This document shows, piece after piece, positions 1 to 8,781 of a stretch of DNA of 64,000 nt. Position numbers and translations under genes: made by a program. This DNA comes from UBA935 sp031555615. Lineage in GTDB: Bacteria; Bacillota; Clostridia; Lachnospirales; Lachnospiraceae. Where the stretch lies: positions 20,354-84,353 of the forward strand of contig JAVBUF010000007.1 in assembly GCA_031555615.1 (NCBI GenBank). Direction: 5' to 3'. Position 1 is the first letter of the stretch. Each line of letters starts with the position of its first letter. Under the pieces are notes generated by a model. It saw only the letters and a program-made list of their open reading frames with translations. It ran no database searches and was not told the origin of the DNA.

Positions 1-45
1 CCCACTGACGATGATGATGGCAATGGTGGCACTGACGAAACTTGA
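1..45 (+). CDS. 3' end of an upstream flagellar-operon gene (probably flgD)
   Basis: Only the last 14 codons are present, reading PTDDDDGNGGTDET and then TGA at 43-45. This acidic tail has no recognisable domain. In related clostridial operons the gene before the next ORF is usually the hook-capping scaffold flgD, so that is the contextual guess; fliK or another gene cannot be excluded. The frame is supported by the stop lying just ahead of the strong ribosome binding site of the following gene. Confidence 0.45.
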   Translation, partial: PTDDDDGNGGTDET

Positions 46-85
46 ACAGAGCTTTAACGGAAGGTGAAATCTCAAGGAGGAGAAG

Positions 86-484
86 ATGATGAAAATCTCA
101 AACAATCAATTTCTTTCCATCGAGCAGTTACAGGATCAATACTTAAATCAAACGAAAACAGCGACACCGGTCAAAACCGCAGACGGATTTTCCTTTCAGG
201 AAATCTTAAGCAAACGGACCCACAGCCGTGAAGAAGTGAAATTTTCCAAGCATGCGGCCAATCGCCTGGTAGACCGAAACATTACCCTCTCAGACAGTCA
301 GATCGAACGTTTGAATGAAGGCACTGTAAAGGCAAGTGAAAAAGGAATAAAAGAATCCCTGGTAATCGTGGATCAGATGGCGTTTATCGTAAATATACCC
401 AATAATACGGTAGTAACAGCCATGAACCAACGGGATGCAAACGAAAATGTATTTACAAATATTGACGGAGCCGTAATTATGTAG
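86..484 (+). CDS. flagellar operon protein, TIGR02530 family
   Basis: This 132-residue protein has no catalytic motif. The central block EVKFSKHAANRLVDRNI and the C-terminal VVTAMNQRDANENVFTNIDGAVI match the small flagellar operon protein found between flgD and flgE in Bacillus and clostridia. Its biochemical role is unknown; the conserved position suggests hook assembly or export. The start follows AAGGAGG at 74-80, and an adjacent in-frame ATG at 89 is equally possible. The downstream flgE has its own binding site after an 80-bp spacer. Confidence 0.8.
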   Translation: MMKISNNQFLSIEQLQDQYLNQTKTATPVKTADGFSFQEILSKRTHSREEVKFSKHAANRLVDRNITLSDSQIERLNEGTVKASEKGIKESLVIVDQMAFIVNIPNNTVVTAMNQRDANENVFTNIDGAVIM

Positions 485-565
485 CCGGACCTTATGGAGG
501 CAAAAGTTCCCGACTGACAGAAGGAACAGATTACGACACGAAACCAACAAGGAGGTCATTTCATT

Positions 566-2458
566 ATGATGAGATCATTATATTCTGGTGTTGCCGGATT
601 AAAAACACACCAGACCAAAATGGACGTTATCGGTAATAATATCGCCAACGTTAATACTACAGCTTATAAATCACAATCCATTACCTTTAACGAGTTAATG
701 TACCAGACCACAAAAAAGGCATCCGGTGCCAGTGCAGCTACCGGTGTGGGCGGTACCAATGCCGGACAGATCGGTCTTGGTGTTAAGGTAGGTGCCATCA
801 ATACCAATATTACTTCCCAGGGAGCCAGCCAGACCACCAATCTGCCTTTTGATTTGGCAATTACCGGTGATGCATTCTTTGTTGTCAGCAATGGCTCGGA
901 CAATTTCTTTACCAGAGCCGGTTCCTTTTACGTGGATGGTACAGGTAATCTGGCTATGACCAGTACCGGTTATAATGTTATGGGTTGGCAGACCGATCCC
1001 AACACCGGTGAGATTAAGAAAGATACCGTAAGTGCATTAAGGATCATGACTGAAGCAAACATGACCTATCCGCCGGAAGCTACTACAAAAGCAACCATTT
1101 CCGGTATTACGGATAAAAATGATACCGATATTAACAGTCCCTCCGGTAAAAGTATGAACCTGGAATTTTTTGACAGTCTGGGATTCACCTATACCGCCAA
1201 ATTGAGTACCCATGCTATCGATGGTGATAAGGGACAATTTTATGTGCAGTTAGATGATGTTCTGGATGCTAACGGCAAATCCATCGGTCCGGAAAAACTG
1301 GCCCAGGTAAGTTTCGGAACAACACAGACGGTTGCCTCGGCAACCCCCTATCTGACCAAAAACAATATCAATGTAACGGGAACGATAACAGTAGCTCTTA
1401 AAGCTACACCGACAACCAAGTTTGATCTTGCAGTTGACGCAAAGTATGACGTAGACTCCAATGGAGTTATTTCTGGCGGTACGCCTCCCGCAACAGTTAC
1501 CAAAGCAACGATGGAAGCATTATACGGAGCGGGTATTCTGGATGGTGCGGAAAGTTTTTCTATTGATAAAAACGGAGCGATAACAGTTACCAATGCAACT
1601 ACGAAAGGAACAACAACCACTACATTGCCTAATACGGCATCAGCAAATGTCGGAACAGTTGCCATCACGGACGGTACGGCAGCGAATGCGGTTTCCCTGA
1701 CAGTGGGAACTACTTATGCGGTAGAAGACGGTGAGGTTACTACGGCAGGTATTACCGCCGCCCAGGTAGAAGCGTTATATGGAATTTCTTTGGCGAATGT
1801 ACGGGCATTTACTGTCGGAGCAGACGGCACCTTAACGGTTACCCAAAAAGATGTTAGTAATTCCATCTTGCTGGACTATGTTTCCGGAACCGGTAAATTT
1901 GCCAGAGCAGGCGGAAATATAGATGGTTTGGTGACCCTTGGGTTTACCTCCACAGCCAATACCGATATGTCTAATTTCCAGAATATTGAGCTTGACTTCT
2001 CCACCACCCTGATGTCTAACAATAATAAGAAGAGTACCCTGGGTGCGGAACGCGGCGGCACAGGAGCCAATAAGGGCCAGGGAACCGGGCGAAAAATCGG
2101 AGAAATGAGTGAAATTGTTGTTCAGGATGACGGTAAGATTTATGCCAACTATGATAATGGCCAAAGCCGTCTGCTGGGACAGGTAGCAACCGCCTCTTTT
2201 GCCAATCCTTCCGGTCTGGAAAAGAAGGGTGATAACCTGTATGCAGCCAGCATGAACTCCGGTGATTTTGACGGTATCGGTGAAGATATCAAGGTTGGCG
2301 GCGGTTATATGACCTCCGGTGTATTGGAAATGAGTAATGTGGATCTGTCATCGGAATTTACTGAAATGATCACTACTCAAAGAGGATTTCAGGCAAATAG
2401 CCGTATTATTACGGTATCGGATACCCTTTTGGAGGAATTGACCAACCTGAAGAGATAA
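566..2458 (+). CDS. flgE: flagellar hook protein FlgE
   Basis: FlgE polymerises into the flagellar hook after export through the flagellar type III apparatus. The N-terminus (MRSLYSGVAGLKTHQTKMD, then GNNIANVNTTAYK) and C-terminus (SNVDLSSEFTEMITTQRGFQ, then a heptad-rich helix) are the conserved D0/D1 coiled-coil ends of rod and hook proteins. At 630 residues it is well above the usual 260-450. The excess lies in the surface-exposed middle: residues about 285-345 and 377-429 are related copies, each containing an EALYG motif followed by a G-x-[IL]-TVT strand. The start follows AAGGAGG. A hairpin follows the gene before flbD. Confidence 0.97.
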   Translation: MMRSLYSGVAGLKTHQTKMDVIGNNIANVNTTAYKSQSITFNELMYQTTKKASGASAATGVGGTNAGQIGLGVKVGAINTNITSQGASQTTNLPFDLAITGDAFFVVSNGSDNFFTRAGSFYVDGTGNLAMTSTGYNVMGWQTDPNTGEIKKDTVSALRIMTEANMTYPPEATTKATISGITDKNDTDINSPSGKSMNLEFFDSLGFTYTAKLSTHAIDGDKGQFYVQLDDVLDANGKSIGPEKLAQVSFGTTQTVASATPYLTKNNINVTGTITVALKATPTTKFDLAVDAKYDVDSNGVISGGTPPATVTKATMEALYGAGILDGAESFSIDKNGAITVTNATTKGTTTTTLPNTASANVGTVAITDGTAANAVSLTVGTTYAVEDGEVTTAGITAAQVEALYGISLANVRAFTVGADGTLTVTQKDVSNSILLDYVSGTGKFARAGGNIDGLVTLGFTSTANTDMSNFQNIELDFSTTLMSNNNKKSTLGAERGGTGANKGQGTGRKIGEMSEIVVQDDGKIYANYDNGQSRLLGQVATASFANPSGLEKKGDNLYAASMNSGDFDGIGEDIKVGGGYMTSGVLEMSNVDLSSEFTEMITTQRGFQANSRIITVSDTLLEELTNLKR

Positions 2459-2497
2459 TTAGCAGGTTAAAGATGTGCAAATAGTATAAGATGAGGC

Positions 2498-2524
2498 AGG
2501 GAACTAGAAAATAGTTCCCTTTGT
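2498..2524 (+). terminator. hairpin between flgE and flbD (possible attenuator)
   Basis: A perfect 9-bp stem (AGGGAACTA at 2498-2506, TAGTTCCCT at 2512-2520) with a 5-nt loop is followed by only two or three T residues. The short tail suggests partial termination or an mRNA-stabilising 3' end that would set the abundant hook transcript apart from the genes downstream. A TATAAT at 2528-2533 follows directly and could be an internal promoter, but no good -35 was seen. Confidence 0.5.
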
Positions 2525-2549
2525 CTGTATAATACAAGGAGGAAAAACC

Positions 2550-2732
2550 ATGATAGAGGTAACCAAGATAAACGGTGTTAAGGTTTTGATCAACCCTGAT
2601 TTAATGGAGTTAGTGGAAGAAACACCCGATACCGTCATTTCGTTTACGACAGGCAGAAAAATTATTGTAAAAGAAAGTAGACAAGAGGTGAAAAATTTAG
2701 TAAAATCGTATAGAAAGGATATTTTTGCGTAA
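2550..2732 (+). CDS. flbD: flagellar protein FlbD
   Basis: This 60-residue protein has the FlbD signature MIEVTKINGVKVLINPDLME followed by VEETPDTVISFTTGRKIIVKES. The family is small, cytoplasmic and found between flgE and motA in many Firmicutes; its molecular function is not firmly known. Length and position fit the family. The start follows AAGGAGG six bases upstream. The stop lies 31 to 40 bases before motA, depending on the motA start. Confidence 0.93.
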   Translation: MIEVTKINGVKVLINPDLMELVEETPDTVISFTTGRKIIVKESRQEVKNLVKSYRKDIFA

Positions 2733-2772
2733 GTCTTTTTTAGGCTTAATTGCGCAATTGTAGGTGATTTCT

Positions 2773-3567
2773 GTGGATTTAGCTTCTATACTTGGTTTAG
2801 TACTATGCTTTGCATGTATCTTGATTGGTATTATTACCAGTGGAGGTATCGGGACAATCGGAAACTTTCTGGATCCGGCTTCGGCAGCGATTACCTTTGG
2901 CGGTGCATTCGCTTGTATGCTGGCATCCAATAGCATACCGGATTTTGTAGGGGGGTTGAAAAGCTTTACTTTAATCTTAAAAGTGCCGGTTATGGATACC
3001 AAGTTGATTATTCAGAAAATTATTGAGTTGTCTAATGTTGCACGTAAAGAAGGACTGCTTTCCCTGGAGGAAGCAGCTGCAGATTTGGATGATCCGTTTT
3101 TAAAAAAAGGTATTCTTTTGATTGTTGACGGAACTGATCCCGAGCTGGTGCGTAGTATTATGGAGACAGAACTTATCAGTATCGAGGGAAGGCATAAAGA
3201 AAAAATCGGTTTTTGGGAGAATTTAGGTGCCATGGGTCCGGCATGGGGTATGATAGGTACCCTGTTGGGGTTGGTGAATATGCTCTATGATATGGGAGAT
3301 CCGGATAATATTGGACCGTCAATGGCAGTAGCACTGATTACAACATTATATGGTTCCCTCCTTGCAAACTGGTTTTGTGCACCGATTACCAGTAAACTGA
3401 AATCGAATAATGACAGCGAAATGATGATAAAGGAAATTATGATTGAAGGTCTTCTTTCTATACAGGCAGGTGAGAACCCTCGTGTTATCGAAGAAAAGCT
3501 AAAATCCTTCCTGGCTCCTGCCGATAGAGTGACAGCGGGTGAAGATGGAGGTGAAGTGGATGGCTAA
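2773..3567 (+). CDS. motA: flagellar motor stator protein MotA
   Basis: MotA forms the ion-conducting stator with MotB and transmits torque to FliG. The protein (264 residues) has four membrane segments: two near the N-terminus (LASILGLVLCFACILIGI and a second around residues 30-50) and two after the cytoplasmic loop, where LGAMGPAWGMIGTLLGLVNML marks the third. I chose GTG at 2773 because AGGTGA at 2762-2767 sits five bases upstream and the resulting MDLASILG matches other MotA starts; an in-frame GTG at 2764 would add three residues. It overlaps motB by 8 bp, implying translational coupling. Confidence 0.96.
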   Translation: MDLASILGLVLCFACILIGIITSGGIGTIGNFLDPASAAITFGGAFACMLASNSIPDFVGGLKSFTLILKVPVMDTKLIIQKIIELSNVARKEGLLSLEEAAADLDDPFLKKGILLIVDGTDPELVRSIMETELISIEGRHKEKIGFWENLGAMGPAWGMIGTLLGLVNMLYDMGDPDNIGPSMAVALITTLYGSLLANWFCAPITSKLKSNNDSEMMIKEIMIEGLLSIQAGENPRVIEEKLKSFLAPADRVTAGEDGGEVDG

Positions 3568-4378
3568 GCGAAAAGAAGATCCGCCGCCGTCCGGATCACC
3601 GGCTTGGATGGCAACATTTGCCGATTTGATGAACCTTCTTCTTTGTTTTTTTGTGTTATTGTTTTCCATGTCTACAGTGGATGCTCAAAAGTTTGAATTG
3701 ATTTCGGCATCCTTTAACCAGACTTTCAGTATTTTTGCTGCAGGAGCCGCCAGTATCGGTGAGGGTGTGCTGATCAGCAATGGAGCAAGTCAATTAAACG
3801 ATTTAGCAGAATACATTAACAGTACCGGACTTAATTCTGAAGGAGAGATTATTCCGGAGGAAATGCAGAATGAACTGCAGGAGGCCGAACAAGCCATTGA
3901 AGAAGCCAAATTAGAAGAATCAGAGAAGATGGCGGAGAAAATTGAAGAGGCACTGTTGGAAAAGAATCTGGATAAAGATGTAGATATAGAATTTACAGCG
4001 CAATATGTCCAGCTTACCTTAAATGGCAATTTGCTTTTTGATTCCGGCAAAGTAGATTTAACGGATGCGGCAATTCCGGTATTGGATCAGGTGGGATTGA
4101 TTTTACAGCGTTATGCCAGCGGAGAGGTGCAGATTGAAGGACATACGGATAATGTTCCGATGTCCGGAGCAAAATACTCTAATAACGACGAATTGAGCAG
4201 TGGACGCGCATATTCGGTTTTTAGGTACTTGATAGAAAACACATCATTAAATCCCGGCACGATTGTGCATGCCGGACGAGGAGAGTATAATCCCATCGCT
4301 GATAATGCAACAGCAGAGGGACGTAAAAAAAACAGAAGGGTTGAAATTAAGATTTATAACTCTTTAAGTTCTTACTAG
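3560..4378 (+). CDS. motB: flagellar motor stator protein MotB
   Basis: MotB anchors the stator to peptidoglycan and carries the ion-binding aspartate. The single N-terminal membrane helix contains TFADLMNLLLCFFVLLFSMS, with Asp22 as the expected ion-binding residue. A long acidic, probably coiled segment (residues about 95-150) leads to an OmpA-like peptidoglycan-binding domain with IEGHTDNVPMSG and a terminal RKKNRRVEIKI. The start ATG at 3560 is chosen because GGAGGTGA at 3547-3554 precedes it; a GTG at 3539 has no such support. Length (272) is typical. The ion (proton or sodium) cannot be decided here. Confidence 0.96.
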   Translation: MAKRKEDPPPSGSPAWMATFADLMNLLLCFFVLLFSMSTVDAQKFELISASFNQTFSIFAAGAASIGEGVLISNGASQLNDLAEYINSTGLNSEGEIIPEEMQNELQEAEQAIEEAKLEESEKMAEKIEEALLEKNLDKDVDIEFTAQYVQLTLNGNLLFDSGKVDLTDAAIPVLDQVGLILQRYASGEVQIEGHTDNVPMSGAKYSNNDELSSGRAYSVFRYLIENTSLNPGTIVHAGRGEYNPIADNATAEGRKKNRRVEIKIYNSLSSY

Positions 4379-4394
4379 GAGGAACAAAATCCAG

Positions 4395-4934
4395 ATGAAG
4401 AAGAATTTAGTCTCCATCATAATATTGGCGCTGTTGATCGTGAATATAGTGCTGACTTCTATTATGATGTTTAGTGTAACCGGTGCGGCGCAGAAAACAT
4501 CGGCTCTCGTAACGGATATCTCATCTGCTTTGAAATTTGAAATAAGCGGAGGGGCTGCGGCAGGCGAAGAAGCCAGCAGCGTGCCGACGGTATCGGTAAA
4601 GGACACGACTCCTTATAATATAGCAGACCCGATGACTGTACCATTAAAGGTAAGTGAAGACGGAAAACCCCATTACATCGTCATTTTGGTTTCTCTGTCA
4701 CTGAATAATAAACATAAGGATTTTAAGACCTATGGTGAGGGTGATCTTACCGATACGGTGGCAATGATCCAGGATCAGATAATCGAGGTTTTCGGGCAAT
4801 ATACTCTGGAAGAAATCAGAGCCGAACAGAGTACGATGGATACTATCAAAAAGGAGATTTTACGACGTATACATGTCATTTATGATTCTGATTTTGTGTA
4901 TAATATATCGTTTAGAGACGTTAAGTACTCATAG
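4395..4934 (+). CDS. fliL: flagellar basal body-associated protein FliL
   Basis: FliL is a single-pass membrane protein that surrounds the stator and supports torque. The 179-residue product has an N-terminal helix (NLVSIIILALLIVNIVLTSIMM), a variable Ala/Ser linker, and a C-terminal domain with the strand HYIVILVSLSLN and the helix DQIIEVFGQYTLEEI typical of the family. AGGAGG precedes the ATG. The position between motB and fliM is canonical. Confidence 0.9.
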   Translation: MKKNLVSIIILALLIVNIVLTSIMMFSVTGAAQKTSALVTDISSALKFEISGGAAAGEEASSVPTVSVKDTTPYNIADPMTVPLKVSEDGKPHYIVILVSLSLNNKHKDFKTYGEGDLTDTVAMIQDQIIEVFGQYTLEEIRAEQSTMDTIKKEILRRIHVIYDSDFVYNISFRDVKYS

Positions 4935-4974
4935 CCCCAAGGAGGCACACGAGCAAAGGTAGGGAGGTGATTTC

Positions 4975-5961
4975 GTGGGCGAGGTACTATCTCAAAACGA
5001 GATTGATAATTTGCTGGCAGCATTAAGTACCGGTGAATTGGATGTAGAACAAATGCAGGAAAATGCCGCTAAACAAGCAAAAAACTATGATTTTAAGCGG
5101 CCTGCGAAATTTTCTAAAGAACATCTGCGTACATTGGAAATCATATACGAGCATTACGGACGATTGATATCCACTAATCTTCCGGTGTATCTGCGGAAAA
5201 ACATTCAAGTGAATGTAGCCAGCTCTGAAACAGTAGCTTTTTCCGAGTTTACCAATGCATTGTCCAATCCTGTAATTTTAGGAATTGTTAACTTCCAGCC
5301 ATTGGTGGGAAATGTCATTATTGAACTTGCCTCAAATTTGGGGTATGCTATGATAGATAGAATGTTAGGCGGCCAGGGAATACCGCTTGACAAGATCAGG
5401 GATTTTTCCGAGATAGAAATGACGATTATTGAGAAGCTGATGGTTATATGTATGCAGCTGATGCGGGAACCCTGGAGGAATGTTATTGATATCAATCCAA
5501 TTATGGAGAGGATTGAAACCAATCCCCAATTTGTGCAGGTAATTTCACCCAATGATATGATAGCTATTGTTACCATGAATATCAAAATAGGTGATGTAGA
5601 GGGATTGATGAATATTTGTCTGCCTTATTTCACGCTGGAGTCCGTAATGGATAAGCTGAACACGAAGTACTGGTTCTCCACGATGAAAGAGGGCGCCGAT
5701 GATAATTACGAAGAGCATATTGAAGCTTTGTTGAAGCGTGTAGAAGTTCCGGTCAAAGCAGTACTGGGTAAGAGCAGTGTATCGGTAAGTGATTTTGTTA
5801 ATCTGCAATTGGGAGATATTATACGTCTGGATACAAGAATTGATTCCGAACTAAGTATATATGTAGGAAATATTGAAAAATTTACTGCATTGCCGGGGTC
5901 AAATAAAGATAATTATGCTGTGAGGGTCACATCAGTAATGAGAGAGGAGAAGATAAATTAA
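4975..5961 (+). CDS. fliM: flagellar motor switch protein FliM
   Basis: FliM is the C-ring protein that binds phosphorylated CheY and sets rotation direction. The N-terminus VLSQNEIDNLLAAL is the conserved CheY-binding peptide. The middle CheC-like domain (from DFKRPAKFSKEHLRTLEIIY) and a C-terminal SpoA domain (KAVLGKSSVSVSDFVNLQLGD) follow in family order over 328 residues. Translation starts at GTG 4975 behind GGGAGGTGATTT. The stop and the fliY start share one base (TAATG), so the two are coupled. Confidence 0.97.
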   Translation: MGEVLSQNEIDNLLAALSTGELDVEQMQENAAKQAKNYDFKRPAKFSKEHLRTLEIIYEHYGRLISTNLPVYLRKNIQVNVASSETVAFSEFTNALSNPVILGIVNFQPLVGNVIIELASNLGYAMIDRMLGGQGIPLDKIRDFSEIEMTIIEKLMVICMQLMREPWRNVIDINPIMERIETNPQFVQVISPNDMIAIVTMNIKIGDVEGLMNICLPYFTLESVMDKLNTKYWFSTMKEGADDNYEEHIEALLKRVEVPVKAVLGKSSVSVSDFVNLQLGDIIRLDTRIDSELSIYVGNIEKFTALPGSNKDNYAVRVTSVMREEKIN

Positions 5962-7136
5962 TGGACGGAATGTTATCCCAAGACGAAATTAATGCGCTGT
6001 TAAGCGGCATGAGTTTGTCGGATGATGCACCAGCAGATCCTGTTTCGATATCGGTTGATGATACGTTGCTGACAAGTGAAGAGCGGGATGCTATTGGTGA
6101 AATAGCCAATATCAGTATGGGGTCTTCAGCAACCACTCTCTATGCACTGGTTAACCGCAAGGTTAATATTACAACGCCGGAAGTAACGCTTGCTAACTGG
6201 AGTACTGTTATAGCGGATTACGAAAAACCCTGTGTTTTTATACAGATCAGATATACAACCGGATTGGATGGCTCCAACATTATGGTTTTGAAAGAATCGG
6301 ATGTTAAGATTATAACCGATTTGATGATGGGTGGAGATGGCAGCAACACAGAGGGGGAATTGGGGGAACTGCACTTAAGTGCAATCTCAGAGGCTATGAA
6401 TCAGATGATGGGAGCAGCAGCCACATCTCTTTCGACAATGCTGGATAAAGTAATTGATATCAGCCCGCCGGAAGCAAGTCTGGTAGATTTGCTGGAGTAT
6501 ATGGACGGCGGTGATATAGCAGATTTTTTAAGAGGTACTTTTGTAAAGATAGCTTTTAAAATGCAGATCGGGGATTTGGTTGACAGTACCATCATGCAGC
6601 TTTATCCGGTAGACTTTGCCAGAACATTATATGAAACTTTTGTCAGTAGCCAGACAGGAGCACCGGTAAGCAGTGCAGCGCCGGAGCCCCAGCCGTATGT
6701 GCCACCGATTGTTCCGGAAATGCCGCCTCCAACCATGGCAGCAGATGCCAGCATGGGAATGCCGCAAATGGGGATGCCTCAGATGGGAATGCCCCAAATG
6801 GGAATGCCGCAGATGGGGATGCCCCAGATGGGAATGCCGCAGATGAATATTCAGCCGGCACAATTTCAAAGCTTTTCGAATGATATCGGTTCAATACCGG
6901 GTCAGGAGAATATAGGCTTAATTATGGATGTGCCTCTGCAGGTAACAGTAGAACTGGGAAGAACAGTTAAATCCATATCGGATATACTTGATTTTGCACC
7001 GGGAACCATTATAGAACTTGATAAAATAGCCGGTGAGCCTATAGATGTTTTAGTAAATGGTAAGTTTGTAGCCAAAGGTGAAGTTGTGGTCATCGAAGAA
7101 AGTTTCGGTGTGCGCGTAACGGAAATCATAAAATAA
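5961..7136 (+). CDS. fliY: flagellar motor switch phosphatase FliY
   Basis: FliY replaces FliN in Gram-positive motors and also dephosphorylates CheY-P. The 391-residue protein begins with a CheY-binding peptide (LSQDEINALLSGM). It continues with two CheC-type phosphatase repeats (ERDAIGEIANISMGSSATTL near residue 40 and LHLSAISEAMNQMMGAAATSL near 140) and ends in a SpoA/FliN domain (MDVPLQVTVELGRTVKSI). The linker contains six perfect MGMPQ repeats encoded by 6753-6842. The linker is a length-variable spacer in the family; such a regular repeat is unusual. Confidence 0.96.
   Translation: MDGMLSQDEINALLSGMSLSDDAPADPVSISVDDTLLTSEERDAIGEIANISMGSSATTLYALVNRKVNITTPEVTLANWSTVIADYEKPCVFIQIRYTTGLDGSNIMVLKESDVKIITDLMMGGDGSNTEGELGELHLSAISEAMNQMMGAAATSLSTMLDKVIDISPPEASLVDLLEYMDGGDIADFLRGTFVKIAFKMQIGDLVDSTIMQLYPVDFARTLYETFVSSQTGAPVSSAAPEPQPYVPPIVPEMPPPTMAADASMGMPQMGMPQMGMPQMGMPQMGMPQMGMPQMNIQPAQFQSFSNDIGSIPGQENIGLIMDVPLQVTVELGRTVKSISDILDFAPGTIIELDKIAGEPIDVLVNGKFVAKGEVVVIEESFGVRVTEIIK
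6753..6842 (+). repeat. six 15-bp tandem repeats encoding MGMPQ
   Basis: Six contiguous 15-bp units (consensus ATGGGAATGCCGCAA, differing only at third positions) start at 6753, 6768, 6783, 6798, 6813 and 6828. Each encodes Met-Gly-Met-Pro-Gln. Because 15 is a multiple of three, slippage would change linker length without breaking the fliY frame. Confidence 0.97.
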
Positions 7137-7157
7137 ACAGTTAGGAGAAAAGGAAAC

Positions 7158-7520
7158 ATGGCGAAAAATATTTTAATTGTGGATGATGCAGCATTTATGA
7201 GAATGATGATTAAGGATATCCTTACGAAAAATGGATATAATGTTGCAGGAGAAGCAGAAAACGGGTTAAAGGCAATTGAGAAGTATAATGAATTGCAGCC
7301 GGATTTGGTTCTTATGGACATAACCATGCCGGAAATGGATGGGATTGCGGCACTGAAGCAAATAAAGGCAGCTCATGCTTCTGCACTTGTAATTATGTGT
7401 TCGGCAATGGGGCAGCAGGCAATGGTTATCGAATCTATTCAAGCCGGAGCGAAGGACTTTATTGTAAAGCCTTTCCAGGCTGAACGTGTATTGGAAGCTG
7501 TGAAGAAAGTAGTAGGATAA
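7158..7520 (+). CDS. cheY: chemotaxis response regulator CheY
   Basis: This is a single-domain receiver of 120 residues that carries the phosphoryl signal from CheA to FliM. The acidic pocket is seen in ILIVDDAAFMR, the phosphoacceptor is Asp54 in LVLMDITMPEMDG, and the conserved Ser/Thr and Lys are in VIMCSAMGQ and KDFIVKPF. There is no output domain. It lies between fliY and fliO, the usual location in Bacillus-type operons. Confidence 0.97.
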   Translation: MAKNILIVDDAAFMRMMIKDILTKNGYNVAGEAENGLKAIEKYNELQPDLVLMDITMPEMDGIAALKQIKAAHASALVIMCSAMGQQAMVIESIQAGAKDFIVKPFQAERVLEAVKKVVG

Positions 7521-7521
7521 A

Positions 7522-7878
7522 ATGTTACTTACAGTATCTGACAGTGCAAATGGAATTATACAATTTTTAACAGTATTTGTTATATTTGTTTTTGTTGTGG
7601 CGATTACTCTTTTTACTACCAGATGGATTGGGAATTATCAAAAAGGCAAATCCCTTGGTGCTAACATAGAAGTCATCGAGACCTATAAGATAACAAACAA
7701 CAAATATGTTCAAATCATCAGAATGGGTGAGAAGTATCTGGCCATTGCAATTGGCAAGGATGAAATCACCTTTCTGACTGAGTTGACTGAAGATGGAATC
7801 CATTTAACGGAAAATGTAAGTGAGCCTATGCTGGACTTCGCAAGTGTTTTGGAAAAAATAAAAAACTATAAGAAGTAG
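7522..7878 (+). CDS. fliO: flagellar export apparatus protein FliO
   Basis: FliO is a small membrane protein that helps assemble the FliP ring of the export gate. The product (118 residues) has one N-terminal membrane helix (IIQFLTVFVIFVFVVAITLF) and a basic cytoplasmic domain with GANIEVIETYKITNNKYVQI and a hydrophobic strand EKYLAIAIGKDEITFL, typical of FliO/FliZ. It starts two bases after the cheY stop. Sequence conservation in this family is low, so the call leans on position next to fliP. Confidence 0.85.
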   Translation: MLLTVSDSANGIIQFLTVFVIFVFVVAITLFTTRWIGNYQKGKSLGANIEVIETYKITNNKYVQIIRMGEKYLAIAIGKDEITFLTELTEDGIHLTENVSEPMLDFASVLEKIKNYKK

Positions 7879-7888
7879 GCGAAAGTAT

Positions 7889-8746
7889 ATGAAAAAAAAT
7901 TTTGCCGTAGCAACTAAGATTATATGCCTGCTGTTTATAGTGGGCATATTGTGCATTGTTCCTTCACAGGAGACATATGCGGCGTTGGATACCAATCTCA
8001 CCGGAACTACAGATGAACGAACAGCAATCAATGATGCAGGGACGGCAGAAACGGCAGATGATCTAAAGGAATTAAATATAGCCAATACGGTAACGGTGAC
8101 GTATGATAACGGTAATGGTCAAATTAATGGTGCCTTGCGGATATTAATTACCCTTACCTTAATTTCATTGGCACCGATATTATTGATATTGCTGACCTCG
8201 TTCACAAGAATAATTATTGTTCTTCATTTTACGAGAGCAGCGTTGAATACCCAAACAGCTCCGCCTAATCAGGTACTGCTTGGGTTAGCTTTGTTTTTAA
8301 CACTTTTTATCATGCAGCCGGCTATTACCCAGATCAATAATGAAGCGATCATTCCCTTTGAAGCAGGCGAGATCGATCAAAAGGAAGCTCTGGAAAGAGG
8401 AATGGCACCTTTACGGGAGTTTATGTATGGACAAACACAGGTAAAGGATGTAAAGCTGTTTATGGAAATCAGCAAGACCGAATGGGATGGTCAGCAGACC
8501 AGTATTCCTAATTCGGTGTTAATCCCCAGTTTTGTTATCAGTGAGCTGCGAACAGCTTTTATTATCGGTTTTGTAATTTACATTCCGTTTATTGTCATTG
8601 ATATGGTGGTAGCCTCAACGCTGATGAGTATGGGTATGATGATGCTGCCGCCGACGACCATATCCATGCCGTTTAAAATTTTATTGTTTGTTATGGCGGA
8701 CGGCTGGAATTTAATTATCGGTTCCATTGTCAAAACCTTTTATTAG
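7889..8746 (+). CDS. fliP: flagellar type III export gate protein FliP
   Basis: FliP forms the core of the flagellar export gate with FliQ and FliR. The protein (285 residues) has a cleavable-looking signal (LLFIVGILCIVPSQETYA), then membrane segments containing the signature LTSFTRIIIVLHFTRAALNTQ and the C-terminal FVIYIPFIVIDMVVASTLMSMGMMMLPP. The region between signal and first gate helix is low in conservation. Length is slightly above average because of that region. Confidence 0.97.
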   Translation: MKKNFAVATKIICLLFIVGILCIVPSQETYAALDTNLTGTTDERTAINDAGTAETADDLKELNIANTVTVTYDNGNGQINGALRILITLTLISLAPILLILLTSFTRIIIVLHFTRAALNTQTAPPNQVLLGLALFLTLFIMQPAITQINNEAIIPFEAGEIDQKEALERGMAPLREFMYGQTQVKDVKLFMEISKTEWDGQQTSIPNSVLIPSFVISELRTAFIIGFVIYIPFIVIDMVVASTLMSMGMMMLPPTTISMPFKILLFVMADGWNLIIGSIVKTFY

Positions 8747-8781
8747 CTGTGAGATTAAGTTCGGGAAGGGAGTAAAGAGAG

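Noticed and set aside
6627..6894. His/Ser/Pro-rich minus-strand ORFs in fliY
   Set aside because: Products of the 15-bp repeat read on the other strand.
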